Positions 41,381 to 48,861 of a stretch of DNA of 48,861 nucleotides are shown one piece after another. Numbering within the stretch: position 1 is the first letter of the stretch; each line of letters begins with the position of its first letter. The stretch covers positions 44,494-93,354 of the forward strand of contig NZ_LMSJ01000027.1 of NCBI RefSeq assembly GCF_001428105.1. The letters run 5' to 3'. A program made the position numbers and the translations under genes. Origin of the DNA: Paenibacillus sp. Soil766 (lineage in GTDB: Bacteria; Bacillota; Bacilli; Paenibacillales; NBRC-103111). The notes below the pieces were generated by a model. The model saw nothing but the letters and a program-made list of their open reading frames with translations. It did not search any database and was not told the DNA's origin.

Positions 41381-43440
41381 AACATCTTCACCTCTAAGAA
41401 ATGAAAGTCTTCGGTTAAACGCATTTTTTCCTTTTCTAAAGCTGTTCGTTCTGCGATACCGTCAATCAGCTTAGCATTGCTTAGCCCACTTTCTATTTTT
41501 AGTGCTTTTGCCATCTCAACAATATTATCTCTGCGGTAATCCTTTTCAGCTTCCGCTTGCTCTTCGATTGGCCTATATTGTTCTCTTTCAAGTCCAAGAA
41601 CTTCTAGAATATGCTCGTATTCATCCCATGACTTATCAAGAGCACTAGGATCCGAATTGATCATTCTGAGCTCAAGGTAACCGTCTCCATTATCTCCTTT
41701 TAAAACGACTTTATCTCTAACTCTGGGATCATATGCGATATTCAACTTTTTCCCCATACGTGGATTACCGTCTACGAACCAACCTTCACGTATAGCCTGT
41801 TCGCAGCTTAAATGTAGTCCCTTAAATTTAATGCCCAAATTCGTAATTCTTCCAGTCTCGGTTGGTAAAAGATTAATTTTTAATGTTTCTTCATCGAAAC
41901 TTCTGAAACAGTGCCCTTTACGTTTCATCCCCCACTCTAGTAACTCACGTGGAATAGGCTTCACACCATCAGCAATCATATCGTCATCTAGAGAATAACC
42001 CTCCATATAATGAAAGTTGTTATGCCAAATGGCTAAATCATACATGATCTGCGAAAATTCTTTAAGTGTTAACACTGCCTTTGTTCTAGGGTCCGGATCC
42101 CCTCTACGCCGCATTTCAATTGAAACTTCTCCAGGCAATCTAGAAATAGCTTCGACATTATATACATTAAAGAAACTTTCAACTAGCGCTTTCCAATCTG
42201 CGCGATATGGAGCCATGTACTCAATATCAACACCCAGAATATTTCGAAGGCCAGTAATTTTTGTATTTAACAACTCCCCTCTATCTGCAGTAAATTGACG
42301 AGGCAAGCAAGCCAATGTCCATTCATCTGGTTTTATTGTCATACCACTACGCTCACATAAATCTACCTTTGATGAGCCTGTATTATAGATAGCCATAGCA
42401 GCCCCGATATAGGATCTCTCAAACCCTATATAAATTCCTGCAATGTAGTGACTAAACAAATCAATCACAGAATAAATTACAGGCCTTCCAATGGGTAGGT
42501 AAGAGCGATAGCTACTTGCCAGATAAGTATCTGCTATTGTTGAGTCAATATGAAATATGGAACCTGGAATCAATGCTTGTTTCGTTTGATTCCCAATTTT
42601 AGCTCTCTTATCAAGATTGTGCCTCCGCTCACCAATCAGGGCTAGTGAATTACCAATAAAGTTTGCATTTTTAAATTTATTAACGTGATAATAAAACGTT
42701 TTAAACAAAGGTCGTTCTTCTCGAGGTAAGAGAATCGGTTTGGTCTTACCATTCTCCTCTTCATAATGACTTATAAAATAAGTTCTAAGCATTTTTTTAA
42801 AAGCTTTATTTAAAGACAGCTTTTCTCTTAGATGAAATTGTCTATATGCAATCATCATATATTTATGAATAGTTGCATCTGTATTAACTCCAACTTTTTC
42901 AGGCTCAGTCTTTGTAATTTTACGTTTTCGGCCTCTTTTTTTTGTGTTCTCAGTAGCCAATTTATTACTACCAAGTCCCCCACAGTTGTCGTAACGATTA
43001 AGTAGTCCTATTGTTAACTTCCCTGATTTCCAATACCTTTTAAGCAATCGATGCACCTTAGGCATTGAATATGAAGACTTAGCTATGCATTCCGTTACCA
43101 TTGGTCCGCGATACTCGCTCATGAAGATATAAGGTTCATTTTCAAGGTACTCCTTCATGTAGTTCCAGGATTCTTCTATCTCTTTTTTTCTTTCATCAGG
43201 TAAGAGATCGTACGATTTCTTTTCTACTTCTGTGATATATTTGACAATTCGTGCTTTACCTTTTGCTAGTGCTGTTGTTACATCCTCTATAGAGCGTTCG
43301 AATGAAAAGTCATCCTTATTTAAATCAATCACATGCATGCGATCAGTTTTATGATCTAAATATAGAATGCGCTCGAAAACTGAATTATCCGCTTCAAATG
43401 GTGCCCATTGAACAACTTGATTAATAGTCACAATTTGCAT
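41329..43440 (-). CDS. tnsB: TnsB transposase (DDE integrase)
   Basis: Catalytic transposase of 703 residues from the ATG at 43440 (GAGAGGGA six bases upstream). It binds the element ends and makes the 3' strand breaks and joins. The DDE triad is visible: D299 in FHIDSTIAD, D386 in FTADRGE and E421 in ALVESFFN, with 34 residues between the last two. N-terminal helix-turn-helix regions precede, and a beta-barrel-like domain with acidic tail follows. The start overlaps the tnsA stop by 20 bases. All catalytic residues are present. Confidence 0.95.
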   Translation of the reverse strand: MQIVTINQVVQWAPFEADNSVFERILYLDHKTDRMHVIDLNKDDFSFERSIEDVTTALAKGKARIVKYITEVEKKSYDLLPDERKKEIEESWNYMKEYLENEPYIFMSEYRGPMVTECIAKSSYSMPKVHRLLKRYWKSGKLTIGLLNRYDNCGGLGSNKLATENTKKRGRKRKITKTEPEKVGVNTDATIHKYMMIAYRQFHLREKLSLNKAFKKMLRTYFISHYEEENGKTKPILLPREERPLFKTFYYHVNKFKNANFIGNSLALIGERRHNLDKRAKIGNQTKQALIPGSIFHIDSTIADTYLASSYRSYLPIGRPVIYSVIDLFSHYIAGIYIGFERSYIGAAMAIYNTGSSKVDLCERSGMTIKPDEWTLACLPRQFTADRGELLNTKITGLRNILGVDIEYMAPYRADWKALVESFFNVYNVEAISRLPGEVSIEMRRRGDPDPRTKAVLTLKEFSQIMYDLAIWHNNFHYMEGYSLDDDMIADGVKPIPRELLEWGMKRKGHCFRSFDEETLKINLLPTETGRITNLGIKFKGLHLSCEQAIREGWFVDGNPRMGKKLNIAYDPRVRDKVVLKGDNGDGYLELRMINSDPSALDKSWDEYEHILEVLGLEREQYRPIEEQAEAEKDYRRDNIVEMAKALKIESGLSNAKLIDGIAERTALEKEKMRLTEDFHFLEVKMLWLLIEEQRLLNIVTTL

Positions 43441-44266
43441 TAGAAATCCCTCTCTTTGCTGGTAATGCAATGTTGACTTGTTTACATGGATTAAATAGTT
43501 GATCCATATCTATCATCAATCGCTTATTTGCAATCAGATGCATCAAAAGTGTAATACTTGTACTTGCTGGAACATTGAAATGTTTATCCATTGCATCCGT
43601 AATATCAGCCAAGATTTTATTGTTTCCTGGCATTAACTTTACTAACTTCTCCTCCATATTCTTCAGAAGTGACTTCTCAACATTCGGAAATAATCCGAAC
43701 TTGCTTCTTAATTTATGAAACATTTGTACATTTTGAACCTTGGGGATGTGAATAGAGTTTTCAGTTACAACATTCCACTCTACTCTTCTTCTCGACCAAT
43801 AAATCTTCTCAATCATTTGTTTCTCAGCATTCCTTCGCTTTTGAAGCGCATCTTCATATTTTACGGATCGCGCTTTAATAACTTGACCAAATTGAGTTTT
43901 CAGGGTGATAACATTATCGGTCGTCATAACTATATCAACCTTTGTCTTCGGGTCCGCCGGATGCTTAACTCCAAGCTCCGCAGCTATTGATTGTGTTTCT
44001 TCTCTTGGTAACAGCGGAAACTGTTCTCTGAAATCGAGGACATCGTCATCCCATTCCAACAAATAGAAATACATTGCTTCTAGTAAAGATAAGAAATGAT
44101 GGTCGCGCCCTACTGTCCAGCTGTATCGAATACTTGATTTGCCAATTGAAGGAACCTCGTGTACAAGAATCCATGGTTTATAGTTTGTACCTATTCCGCT
44201 TCCCCTTCCCTCTTTCAATCGCTTAGCAATGGTATTCTCATCAATTGCATACTTGAATTTAGCCAT
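43421..44266 (-). CDS. tnsA: TnsA endonuclease
   Basis: Restriction-like nuclease of 281 residues that cuts the 5' strands at the ends, enabling cut-and-paste. Catalytic acids are E63 (LSLLEAMYFYLLEW) and D111 (TKVDIVMTTD), close to E63 and D114 of Tn7 TnsA; a lysine-bearing strand follows at about 129-137 (VIKARSVKY), though the exact Q-x-K of Tn7 is changed. The C-terminal half fits the TnsA DNA-binding domain. First gene of the overlapping tnsABC set. Confidence 0.92.
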   Translation of the reverse strand: MAKFKYAIDENTIAKRLKEGRGSGIGTNYKPWILVHEVPSIGKSSIRYSWTVGRDHHFLSLLEAMYFYLLEWDDDVLDFREQFPLLPREETQSIAAELGVKHPADPKTKVDIVMTTDNVITLKTQFGQVIKARSVKYEDALQKRRNAEKQMIEKIYWSRRRVEWNVVTENSIHIPKVQNVQMFHKLRSKFGLFPNVEKSLLKNMEEKLVKLMPGNNKILADITDAMDKHFNVPASTSITLLMHLIANKRLMIDMDQLFNPCKQVNIALPAKRGISNANCDY

Positions 44267-44355
44267 GTTTATGACGCTCCGTTCGCTTTGAGATTACAAT
44301 TGGCATATTTTCCCCAAGCAAGAAAAAATTATTCTCTTCATTCCCACTTAAAACG

Positions 44356-44724
44356 TTAAACTTCCTTATTTTGAATTTTGACTCCAACTAACTCATCTAT
44401 TTTCCATTCAAGTGTTCGCATATAGTCTATAATTTGAGTTAAAGTAGCTTGTGTTACAAATCCGGGAATACCTGCCTTTTCATTTTTCATCATGCGTTCG
44501 AAATCATTACTCCTTTTGTGAAACTCTACATTTCGCTTTTCATTAAAACTCACAAGTAGTTGTAAAAACTGATCCCAACACTGAGACTGACTATGTAGAA
44601 GCATAAGTTTATAATAATGATCACAATTACTGGTAAACGGATAATCGAAGTATTTTTTATTTCTAGCAATGTTTGTGTTTATTTTTTTAATACCTTCGGA
44701 TACGACATTAAGCAATTCCTCCAT
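44356..44724 (-). CDS. Hypothetical protein between tniQ2 and tnsA
   Basis: Helical protein of 122 residues that I do not recognise. It opens MEELLNVVSEGIKKINTNIA and has a central YYKLMLLHSQSQCWDQFLQL. No zinc or catalytic motif is obvious. GGAGG lies upstream of the ATG at 44724. It sits between the short TniQ gene and tnsA on the same strand, so it should be made together with the transposition proteins. It could be an accessory factor of TniQ2, but this rests only on position. Confidence 0.7.
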   Translation of the reverse strand: MEELLNVVSEGIKKINTNIARNKKYFDYPFTSNCDHYYKLMLLHSQSQCWDQFLQLLVSFNEKRNVEFHKRSNDFERMMKNEKAGIPGFVTQATLTQIIDYMRTLEWKIDELVGVKIQNKEV

Positions 44725-44805
44725 TAAAGCCTCCTCCCTGCAACATTGTAGATTGTTACGATATATTCGATCTCAATTTTATTAATGTTCATTACTCTAA
44801 ATTTT

Positions 44806-45831
44806 CTATGCTGCAATTTTAATTTCTGAGCTTGAAAGTCTGGAGCCATTTTGTATCGTGTTAGGATTTAGGGAAGTTTGTTGTAATTTGAATCCGTTTA
44901 AAGAACCAAACAAGAACTTTATCAATAATATGTGTTTTAATGGGTGTCTTGCATATTCGCCATCAATGCATTCTCTCAACCAACCTCCTATTTCTGCATC
45001 ACATCCTAATAACTTAAGTAACGATCTGCTATAAAATTTCTCAAAAAAATATATTAGTTTGCGCAACCTTAATTTGTTGCTGAATTCATAGAAATTAGCC
45101 TCAATTAATTTCATAACATATAGATTGTGTAATTTTGGAAATAACTCATCTAACCATATATCCTGTTGATTAAATAAATAATTAATCTCATTACTAATCT
45201 CAATTAGTTCCGTTTTATATTCACTTAGTAATGGACTCCAACTTTGATTTTGCAAGGTTAAATCTGACCCACAATTAGGACAAAATTGTTTTAGAATAAA
45301 GAGCTTATTTCTTAATTTCGTCGTGAAATGGAATCCACATGCTTCACATCCAGTAGAAAGTATTCTTTGATGATCTAAACAATAAAAATTTCCTGGGGCT
45401 TGATGTGTCCTTCGCCAGTATGATTCACCATTCTTATTCAAATCCTCAATTAAACAGGATGTACAGTACTTCAAATGATTACTTATACTTGATTTTGCAA
45501 TATATCCTACTTGCGAATGTATGAGATGATATCTGGTATTTGATGCCATCATTTGTAGCACTTGTTGCTTACTTTTTGGGGTTAAAAAGGGGAGAAAATA
45601 AGGAAGTAATGAATGATTCCGAATAAAGTTCTGTTCGCTATAGTTGTTTTTACCAGGAATGTTTTTAACTAAACGATCCGTGATCTTAGGGAAATCCAGT
45701 ATTTGGGTGCATTTGACACCATACAAATCGAACATCGTTTTTTCAACTTTCAAATTACCACTTAAGTGATGATATCTTGCTAAAATGCTATAAAGTATTT
45801 CATCTGGATAAATGTTTGGAAAAAAGTTCAT
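44806..45831 (-). CDS. tniQ: Second TniQ protein, short form
   Basis: Protein of 341 residues. It shares the TniQ opening FPNIYPDEILYSILARYHHLSGN and a zinc site at C123/C126/C151/H154/C162/C165/C184/C187, the same cysteine pattern as the long TnsD but with no second cysteine group or long C-terminus. Short TniQ proteins in CAST elements connect TnsC to Cascade; no Cas gene exists here. It is encoded upstream of tnsA, not after tnsC. Its ATG is two bases after the stop of the 95-98-residue gene, whose end holds AGGAGG. Confidence 0.88.
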   Translation of the reverse strand: MNFFPNIYPDEILYSILARYHHLSGNLKVEKTMFDLYGVKCTQILDFPKITDRLVKNIPGKNNYSEQNFIRNHSLLPYFLPFLTPKSKQQVLQMMASNTRYHLIHSQVGYIAKSSISNHLKYCTSCLIEDLNKNGESYWRRTHQAPGNFYCLDHQRILSTGCEACGFHFTTKLRNKLFILKQFCPNCGSDLTLQNQSWSPLLSEYKTELIEISNEINYLFNQQDIWLDELFPKLHNLYVMKLIEANFYEFSNKLRLRKLIYFFEKFYSRSLLKLLGCDAEIGGWLRECIDGEYARHPLKHILLIKFLFGSLNGFKLQQTSLNPNTIQNGSRLSSSEIKIAA

Positions 45832-45833
45832 TA

Positions 45834-46121
45834 TTAATTTGAACCTCCTAAAGAAGTTCTCCCTTTCTCAATAGATCGCATATTAAATCTCGATATCTTT
45901 AAAGCATCAGGTACGATATTTGCTATAAATATTTTTCCTTCATACACAAGTTTGATGCTGTCTATTTCCTCCTTTGAATATATAACTGGGACTAACCATG
46001 TTCCATAAATTGCTGCTCGATAAAACCACTGTTCTTCAATCGCTTTTGAGCATGTGTAAAATAAATCATTGGAATAGATACCCATTGGTGTAACAAGGGC
46101 AAATGCAAAAATTTTTTTCAA
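45834..46121 (-). CDS. Small hypothetical protein, first gene of the transposition operon
   Basis: About 95 residues from a TTG at 46121 (GAGAGG about eight bases upstream); a GTG at 46130 would overlap this site. The product starts MKKIFAFALVTPMGIYSND. The first 16 residues are hydrophobic but the rest (QWFYRAAIYGTWLVPVIYSK, EGKIFIANIVPDALKISRF) looks like a compact beta-rich domain. I know no family for it. It is coupled to tniQ2 by a two-base gap. Confidence 0.65.
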   Translation of the reverse strand: MKKIFAFALVTPMGIYSNDLFYTCSKAIEEQWFYRAAIYGTWLVPVIYSKEEIDSIKLVYEGKIFIANIVPDALKISRFNMRSIEKGRTSLGGSN

Positions 46122-46148
46122 TAAAATCACCTCTCTGAATAATTTTTT

Positions 46149-46168
46149 ACTATTAATCTACTAATAGT
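46149..46168. promoter_or_regulatory. Inverted repeat in the divergent promoter region of xre and the transposition operon
   Basis: ACTATTA, six bases, TAATAGT: a perfect 7-6-7 inverted repeat in the 160-base AT-rich gap. Size and place fit an operator for the XRE protein acting on both promoters. Confidence 0.55.
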
Positions 46169-46283
46169 TATTATCAAATTCGATAGTTTTTATACTTATA
46201 AATAGTATTTTTATTTTTAATATTTATACGTTTGTGTTTCAATTGCTACCCATTGTCTACACTTTTAATGAGGTGTAATTAAC

Positions 46284-46622
46284 ATGGGCGACATTTTAAA
46301 GATTGTTGGTGCTAGAGTTAGAGATATTCGTAAAGATCGTGGTTTAACTCAGGAACAATTAGCTGAGGTGTCTGGATTCCATTTTACTTACGTAGGGGCT
46401 GTTGAACGTGGTGAAAAAAACATCACTTTACTTAATCTCGAAAAAATGGCCGAAGCATTAAATACTGATGTTCAGGAACTGTTTAGATATGCTGGCCTTG
46501 ACTTAGGTCAAACAAGCAAACAAAGGGATCTTCAAGAAGTCCTTAATTTACTCATGCGTCAATCAAATGAGGAGATAAAGAGGGCAAAATTTATTTTATC
46601 TGAGTTTTATAGAAGTAAATAA
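46284..46622 (+). CDS. XRE family transcriptional regulator
   Basis: Regulator of 112 residues with a lambda-repressor-type helix-turn-helix (about 8-63; RDRGLTQEQLAEVSGFHFTY then VGAVERGEKNITLLNLEKMA). The C-terminus is a short helical dimerisation part. It resembles restriction-modification controller proteins. GAGGTG precedes the ATG. It is divergent from the transposition operon with an inverted repeat between, so repression of transposition is likely. Confidence 0.9.
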   Translation: MGDILKIVGARVRDIRKDRGLTQEQLAEVSGFHFTYVGAVERGEKNITLLNLEKMAEALNTDVQELFRYAGLDLGQTSKQRDLQEVLNLLMRQSNEEIKRAKFILSEFYRSK

Positions 46623-46634
46623 GAATGAAATTAA

Positions 46635-46672
46635 AGAGGTTATCCGACTTTTTTGTAGGATAACCTCTTTTT
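46635..46672 (+). terminator. Terminator of the xre gene
   Basis: Arms AAAGAGGTTATCC and GGATAACCTCTTT, then a T run, 13 bases past the xre stop. Confidence 0.88.
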
Positions 46673-46913
46673 TAGGTCAATAAATTCTCTAATAATTGTA
46701 CACTATCATTCACGAAAGTTATTTGGCTTTAAGAATTTATACTTTACTTATTGTCCGCAACCCTTTGAGGTTGTGAACACGAAGCAACGTAAATTAGTCT
46801 TTATTGTTTTAGCAAATATTCAATTTTCCATATATCGCATTGGTTGTCCCTCCCACATTATTAATTGGAAATACGTCCTTTCACTTATTGCTCATATCTT
46901 TCTTTAACATATC

Positions 46914-46943
46914 AAAAACCCCCATAAACAAAGTATGGGGGTT
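46914..46943 (-). terminator. Terminator of the ABC transporter lipoprotein gene
   Basis: Arms AACCCCCATA and TATGGGGGTT around seven bases, with a T run on the minus strand, 11 bases past the gene's stop. Confidence 0.85.
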
Positions 46944-46954
46944 ACTCAAACCAT

Positions 46955-48589
46955 TTATTTCTTTTTCATATCCTTATAAGCAGCTCTGCGTTCATCTATT
47001 ACAGTCTGACCCCCAATTTTCAGATACTCTTGAACGCCTGCATCGAATGTTTTGTTAAAATCATCAGGCTTAGCCATGATACTTTTTACGACAGCCTCAA
47101 GAGCCTTATCTTTAAGCGTTTTTCCGTATTTAATTTCGGAATCGATTGGACGATCGAAACGTGGAATCGTATAGCCGTCTTTAAGAGCATTGTTAATTGT
47201 TTGCTTCGCCAGTTCTTTATAGTTCGGGAACGAAAGCGAAGTTGCTTCAATATTCTTTTCTTGGGAGCCAAAATCTTTACCATTAATTACAATCGCAATA
47301 TCGCTGTTATTGTAGAAGGTTTTCTTTGCCTCATCCGTTGTGATTGTTTTCGGAAACCCATTCTCTAACGTATAATGCTGTCCTTCGATACCATTCGTAA
47401 GCGTAAACAATACGTCCGATTTTGACATCCAATCCAAATATTTAACTGCTTCAGCTGCGTGCTTGCTCGTTTTTGGAACCATAATATACGCGCCAATCGG
47501 GTCGTAAATACCTTTTACTGACTTGCCTTCCTCATTCGTAAATGGATCCATCGCGACATACTCGGCACCTGGTACATTCTTTTTGAGCGTATCGAATACA
47601 TTGCCAGTACCCATTAAGTTTGGATGAGCAGCAAGTGCAGTAAATGCACCTACAAGACCATTCGCAACATCTTTCTCGAAGCTTTTTCCATCTTTATCAA
47701 GGGCAAAGTCTGGATTAATTAAGCCCTCACTATTCATCTTATTCAGGAACTGCAGGCCATCTTTGTAACCTGGTTTCTGCAATTCTGGGATGTAATTCGA
47801 CGTCGACAAGGCGTAGTTATCTTCTTCTGACAATTTCTTAACGAACGAAGAGATTAAAACGCCTGGCGTCGTAATCGCCGTACCGTCGAGAGAACTGAAA
47901 TCGTATGGGATTACTTTGCCCCCTGTTTGGCCAGGGTCTTTCTCTTTAAACGCTTTGATTGTTTTGTAAAATTCATCTGTTGTCTTCGGAACCGGCATGC
48001 CAAGCTTATCTAACCAATCCTTTCGAATGTAGGAGGACTGGGTATATTGTAGCGTTCTCTTTGCAGGGATCGCATACTGCTTGCCGCTAAAGATACCGTA
48101 GGAGAGAACATCTGTACCAAGGAACTTCTTCAGATTTGGTCCATTCGCATCGATTAACGAACTGAGATCGGTCAAGCCACCGCTTTTCACATAATTGTTA
48201 ATCGTCGTTGTGTCATACGTAAACACAAGATCTGGAGCATCACCGGAAGCCATGAGGATGTTGAGTTTATCCACCTCTTGGTTCCGCGGGACCGGTATGA
48301 ACTGTAGTTTAATATTGTTAGGGTCGCCGAAATTTTTCTGAATCCATTGTGTCCAGAAGTTGTTGTCAACCGGTCCTGCACCTGCTGGCGCGTTCCCCCT
48401 GTCGAATACTTCTACCTTAAGTGTAACGGGATCTTTACTCACAGCAGGAGTTGCGCTAGAGGTGGCTCCTGCTGCAGCGCTTGAAGAAGCTTCTTTCGGT
48501 GCACTGGAACAAGCTGATAACAAACCTGCTAATACGATTACTGAAGTTGAAATCCCAAACCATTTCCGTTGCTTTGCGTTCATTTTCAA
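46955..48589 (-). CDS. Extracellular solute-binding lipoprotein of a sugar-type ABC transporter
   Basis: Lipoprotein of 544 residues. A basic start and hydrophobic helix lead to the lipobox LLSAC, with lipidated C27, then a low-complexity linker rich in Ala and Ser. The mature part is a family-1 solute-binding protein of the large LipO/LplA type common in Paenibacillus (VEVFDRGNAPAGAGPVDNN near the start). GGGGAG precedes the ATG. It follows the permease gene that runs off the window. Probable substrate: an oligosaccharide; not determinable. Confidence 0.93.
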   Translation of the reverse strand: MKMNAKQRKWFGISTSVIVLAGLLSACSSAPKEASSSAAAGATSSATPAVSKDPVTLKVEVFDRGNAPAGAGPVDNNFWTQWIQKNFGDPNNIKLQFIPVPRNQEVDKLNILMASGDAPDLVFTYDTTTINNYVKSGGLTDLSSLIDANGPNLKKFLGTDVLSYGIFSGKQYAIPAKRTLQYTQSSYIRKDWLDKLGMPVPKTTDEFYKTIKAFKEKDPGQTGGKVIPYDFSSLDGTAITTPGVLISSFVKKLSEEDNYALSTSNYIPELQKPGYKDGLQFLNKMNSEGLINPDFALDKDGKSFEKDVANGLVGAFTALAAHPNLMGTGNVFDTLKKNVPGAEYVAMDPFTNEEGKSVKGIYDPIGAYIMVPKTSKHAAEAVKYLDWMSKSDVLFTLTNGIEGQHYTLENGFPKTITTDEAKKTFYNNSDIAIVINGKDFGSQEKNIEATSLSFPNYKELAKQTINNALKDGYTIPRFDRPIDSEIKYGKTLKDKALEAVVKSIMAKPDDFNKTFDAGVQEYLKIGGQTVIDERRAAYKDMKKK

Positions 48590-48674
48590 AACTCCCCTTC
48601 ACATGTGTTGTGATTTTCCTATATGTTACACCTCGATGAATCCGAGATACAAACCGTATGCAATATTGCATCAA

Positions 48675-48861
48675 TTAACCCTTTACCGCCCCTATCATAA
48701 TGCCTGAGACGAAATACCGCTGAACCCATGGATATACAATCAAGATCGGCGTCGTTGCGAACATGATACTTGCCGCTTTAATTCCTTCTGGCATAACTTC
48801 AATTTGCGACGCACCTTCCATTGCGGTTAAATCCGTTACCATACTGTTCATAACGACCTGA
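48675..48861 (-). CDS. Carbohydrate ABC transporter permease, C-terminal part
   Basis: The last 61 residues of a membrane permease, cut by the window end. They read through NSMVTDLTAMEGASQIEV, then IKAASIMFATTPILIVYPW and end RYFVSGIMIGAVKG. This end is characteristic of CUT1-family permeases of the LplC/YtcP group that work with large LipO-type binding proteins. It lies 85 bases upstream of the lipoprotein gene on the same strand. Confidence 0.88.
   Translation of the reverse strand, partial: QVVMNSMVTDLTAMEGASQIEVMPEGIKAASIMFATTPILIVYPWVQRYFVSGIMIGAVKG

Larger units (their letters stand above)
36918..46900. mobile_element. Tn7-like transposon with two TniQ proteins; right boundary approximate
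   Basis: An AT-rich block with tnsA, tnsB, tnsC, a long TnsD/TniQ, a short TniQ, two unknown small genes and an XRE regulator. The left end is set by TGTTGAT and repeats. The right end is not resolved: it must lie between the XRE gene (stop 46622) and the terminator at 46914. Inverted short copies of an AATAA(A)G core at about 46718, 46747, 46799 and 46884 may be the right sites. No target duplication was found. No Cas genes, tnsE or recognisable cargo. Confidence 0.75.
46623..46954. other. Gap that should contain the right end of the Tn7-like element
   Basis: A 332-base region with the xre terminator (46635-46672, GAGGTTATCC with GGATAACCTC) and the lipoprotein gene terminator. Between them lie four AATAA(A)G cores on the minus strand, opposite to the left-end repeats; the best is at 46709-46724. 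No gene is supported. Confidence 0.4.

Noticed and set aside
46840..46857. Minus-strand TGTGGGAGGG as a Tn7-like right terminus
   Set aside because: It looks like the Tn7 end, but the left end has no matching sequence, the first possible binding site is too far away, and the flank TTATT has no partner.

Overview
The window looks like a Paenibacillaceae (Firmicutes) chromosome. It carries a sporulation checkpoint gene (sda), a Spo0E-like phosphatase, the Bacillus-type primosome pair dnaB-dnaI, a KtrAB potassium system, coproheme decarboxylase, and futalosine-pathway menaquinone genes. Shine-Dalgarno sites are strong and GTG/TTG starts are frequent. No rRNA, tRNA or CRISPR array was seen. Assignments rest on motif recognition and translation by eye; no database search was run.

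Layout. 1-515: a tandem array of about seven 62-bp units, each with a perfect hairpin, then the sdh terminator. 516-3716: sdhCAB, divergent from a LysR regulator (3997-4893). 4906-7754: ktrB-ktrA-response regulator. 7965-11463: CPBP membrane protease and uvrC, convergent and overlapping. 11579-17804: trxA, a MerR regulator, a YqzM-like peptide, dnaI, dnaB, an alpha/beta hydrolase, yuiB and chdC. 18221-21448: type II NADH dehydrogenase and ferredoxin-NADP reductase around an intergenic region with a Rex-like and a Fur-like site, a zinc-ribbon gene whose ribosome site lies in a hairpin, and sda with a DnaA-box cluster. 21624-24482: a small conserved-looking ORF, a glucosaminidase, a MerR-methyltransferase fusion and a second methyltransferase. 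24763-34689: Fe-S and quinone genes (HesB/IscA type, mqnE, NDH-2-like, YuzB, NfuA type, UbiD-type decarboxylase, ctaA), plus an EamA transporter, a HEPN-like protein, an SDR and a thioredoxin-like protein.

34705-36708 turns accessory: a GEMM-I (c-di-GMP-I class) riboswitch with terminator before a single-domain CheY-like protein, a broken RCC1-repeat gene with two in-frame TAA codons at the same repeat position, and a small membrane protein. 36918 to roughly 46900 is an AT-rich Tn7-like element with tnsA, tnsB, tnsC, two different TniQ/TnsD proteins, two unrecognised small genes upstream of tnsA, a divergent XRE regulator, and an end carrying spaced repeats. No Cas genes or recognisable cargo were found. 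From 46955 the ordinary chromosome resumes with a sugar-type ABC transporter lipoprotein and the start of its permease.

The core genes share a respiratory and redox theme: succinate dehydrogenase, NADH dehydrogenases, ferredoxin-NADP reductase, menaquinone, haem A and haem b synthesis, Fe-S assembly and thioredoxins. Rex-like and Fur-like sites suggest NADH and iron control. The most unusual items are the two-TniQ Tn7-like element without Cas genes, the riboswitch-controlled CheY, the Sda/DnaA-box module and the hairpin over the zinc-ribbon start.
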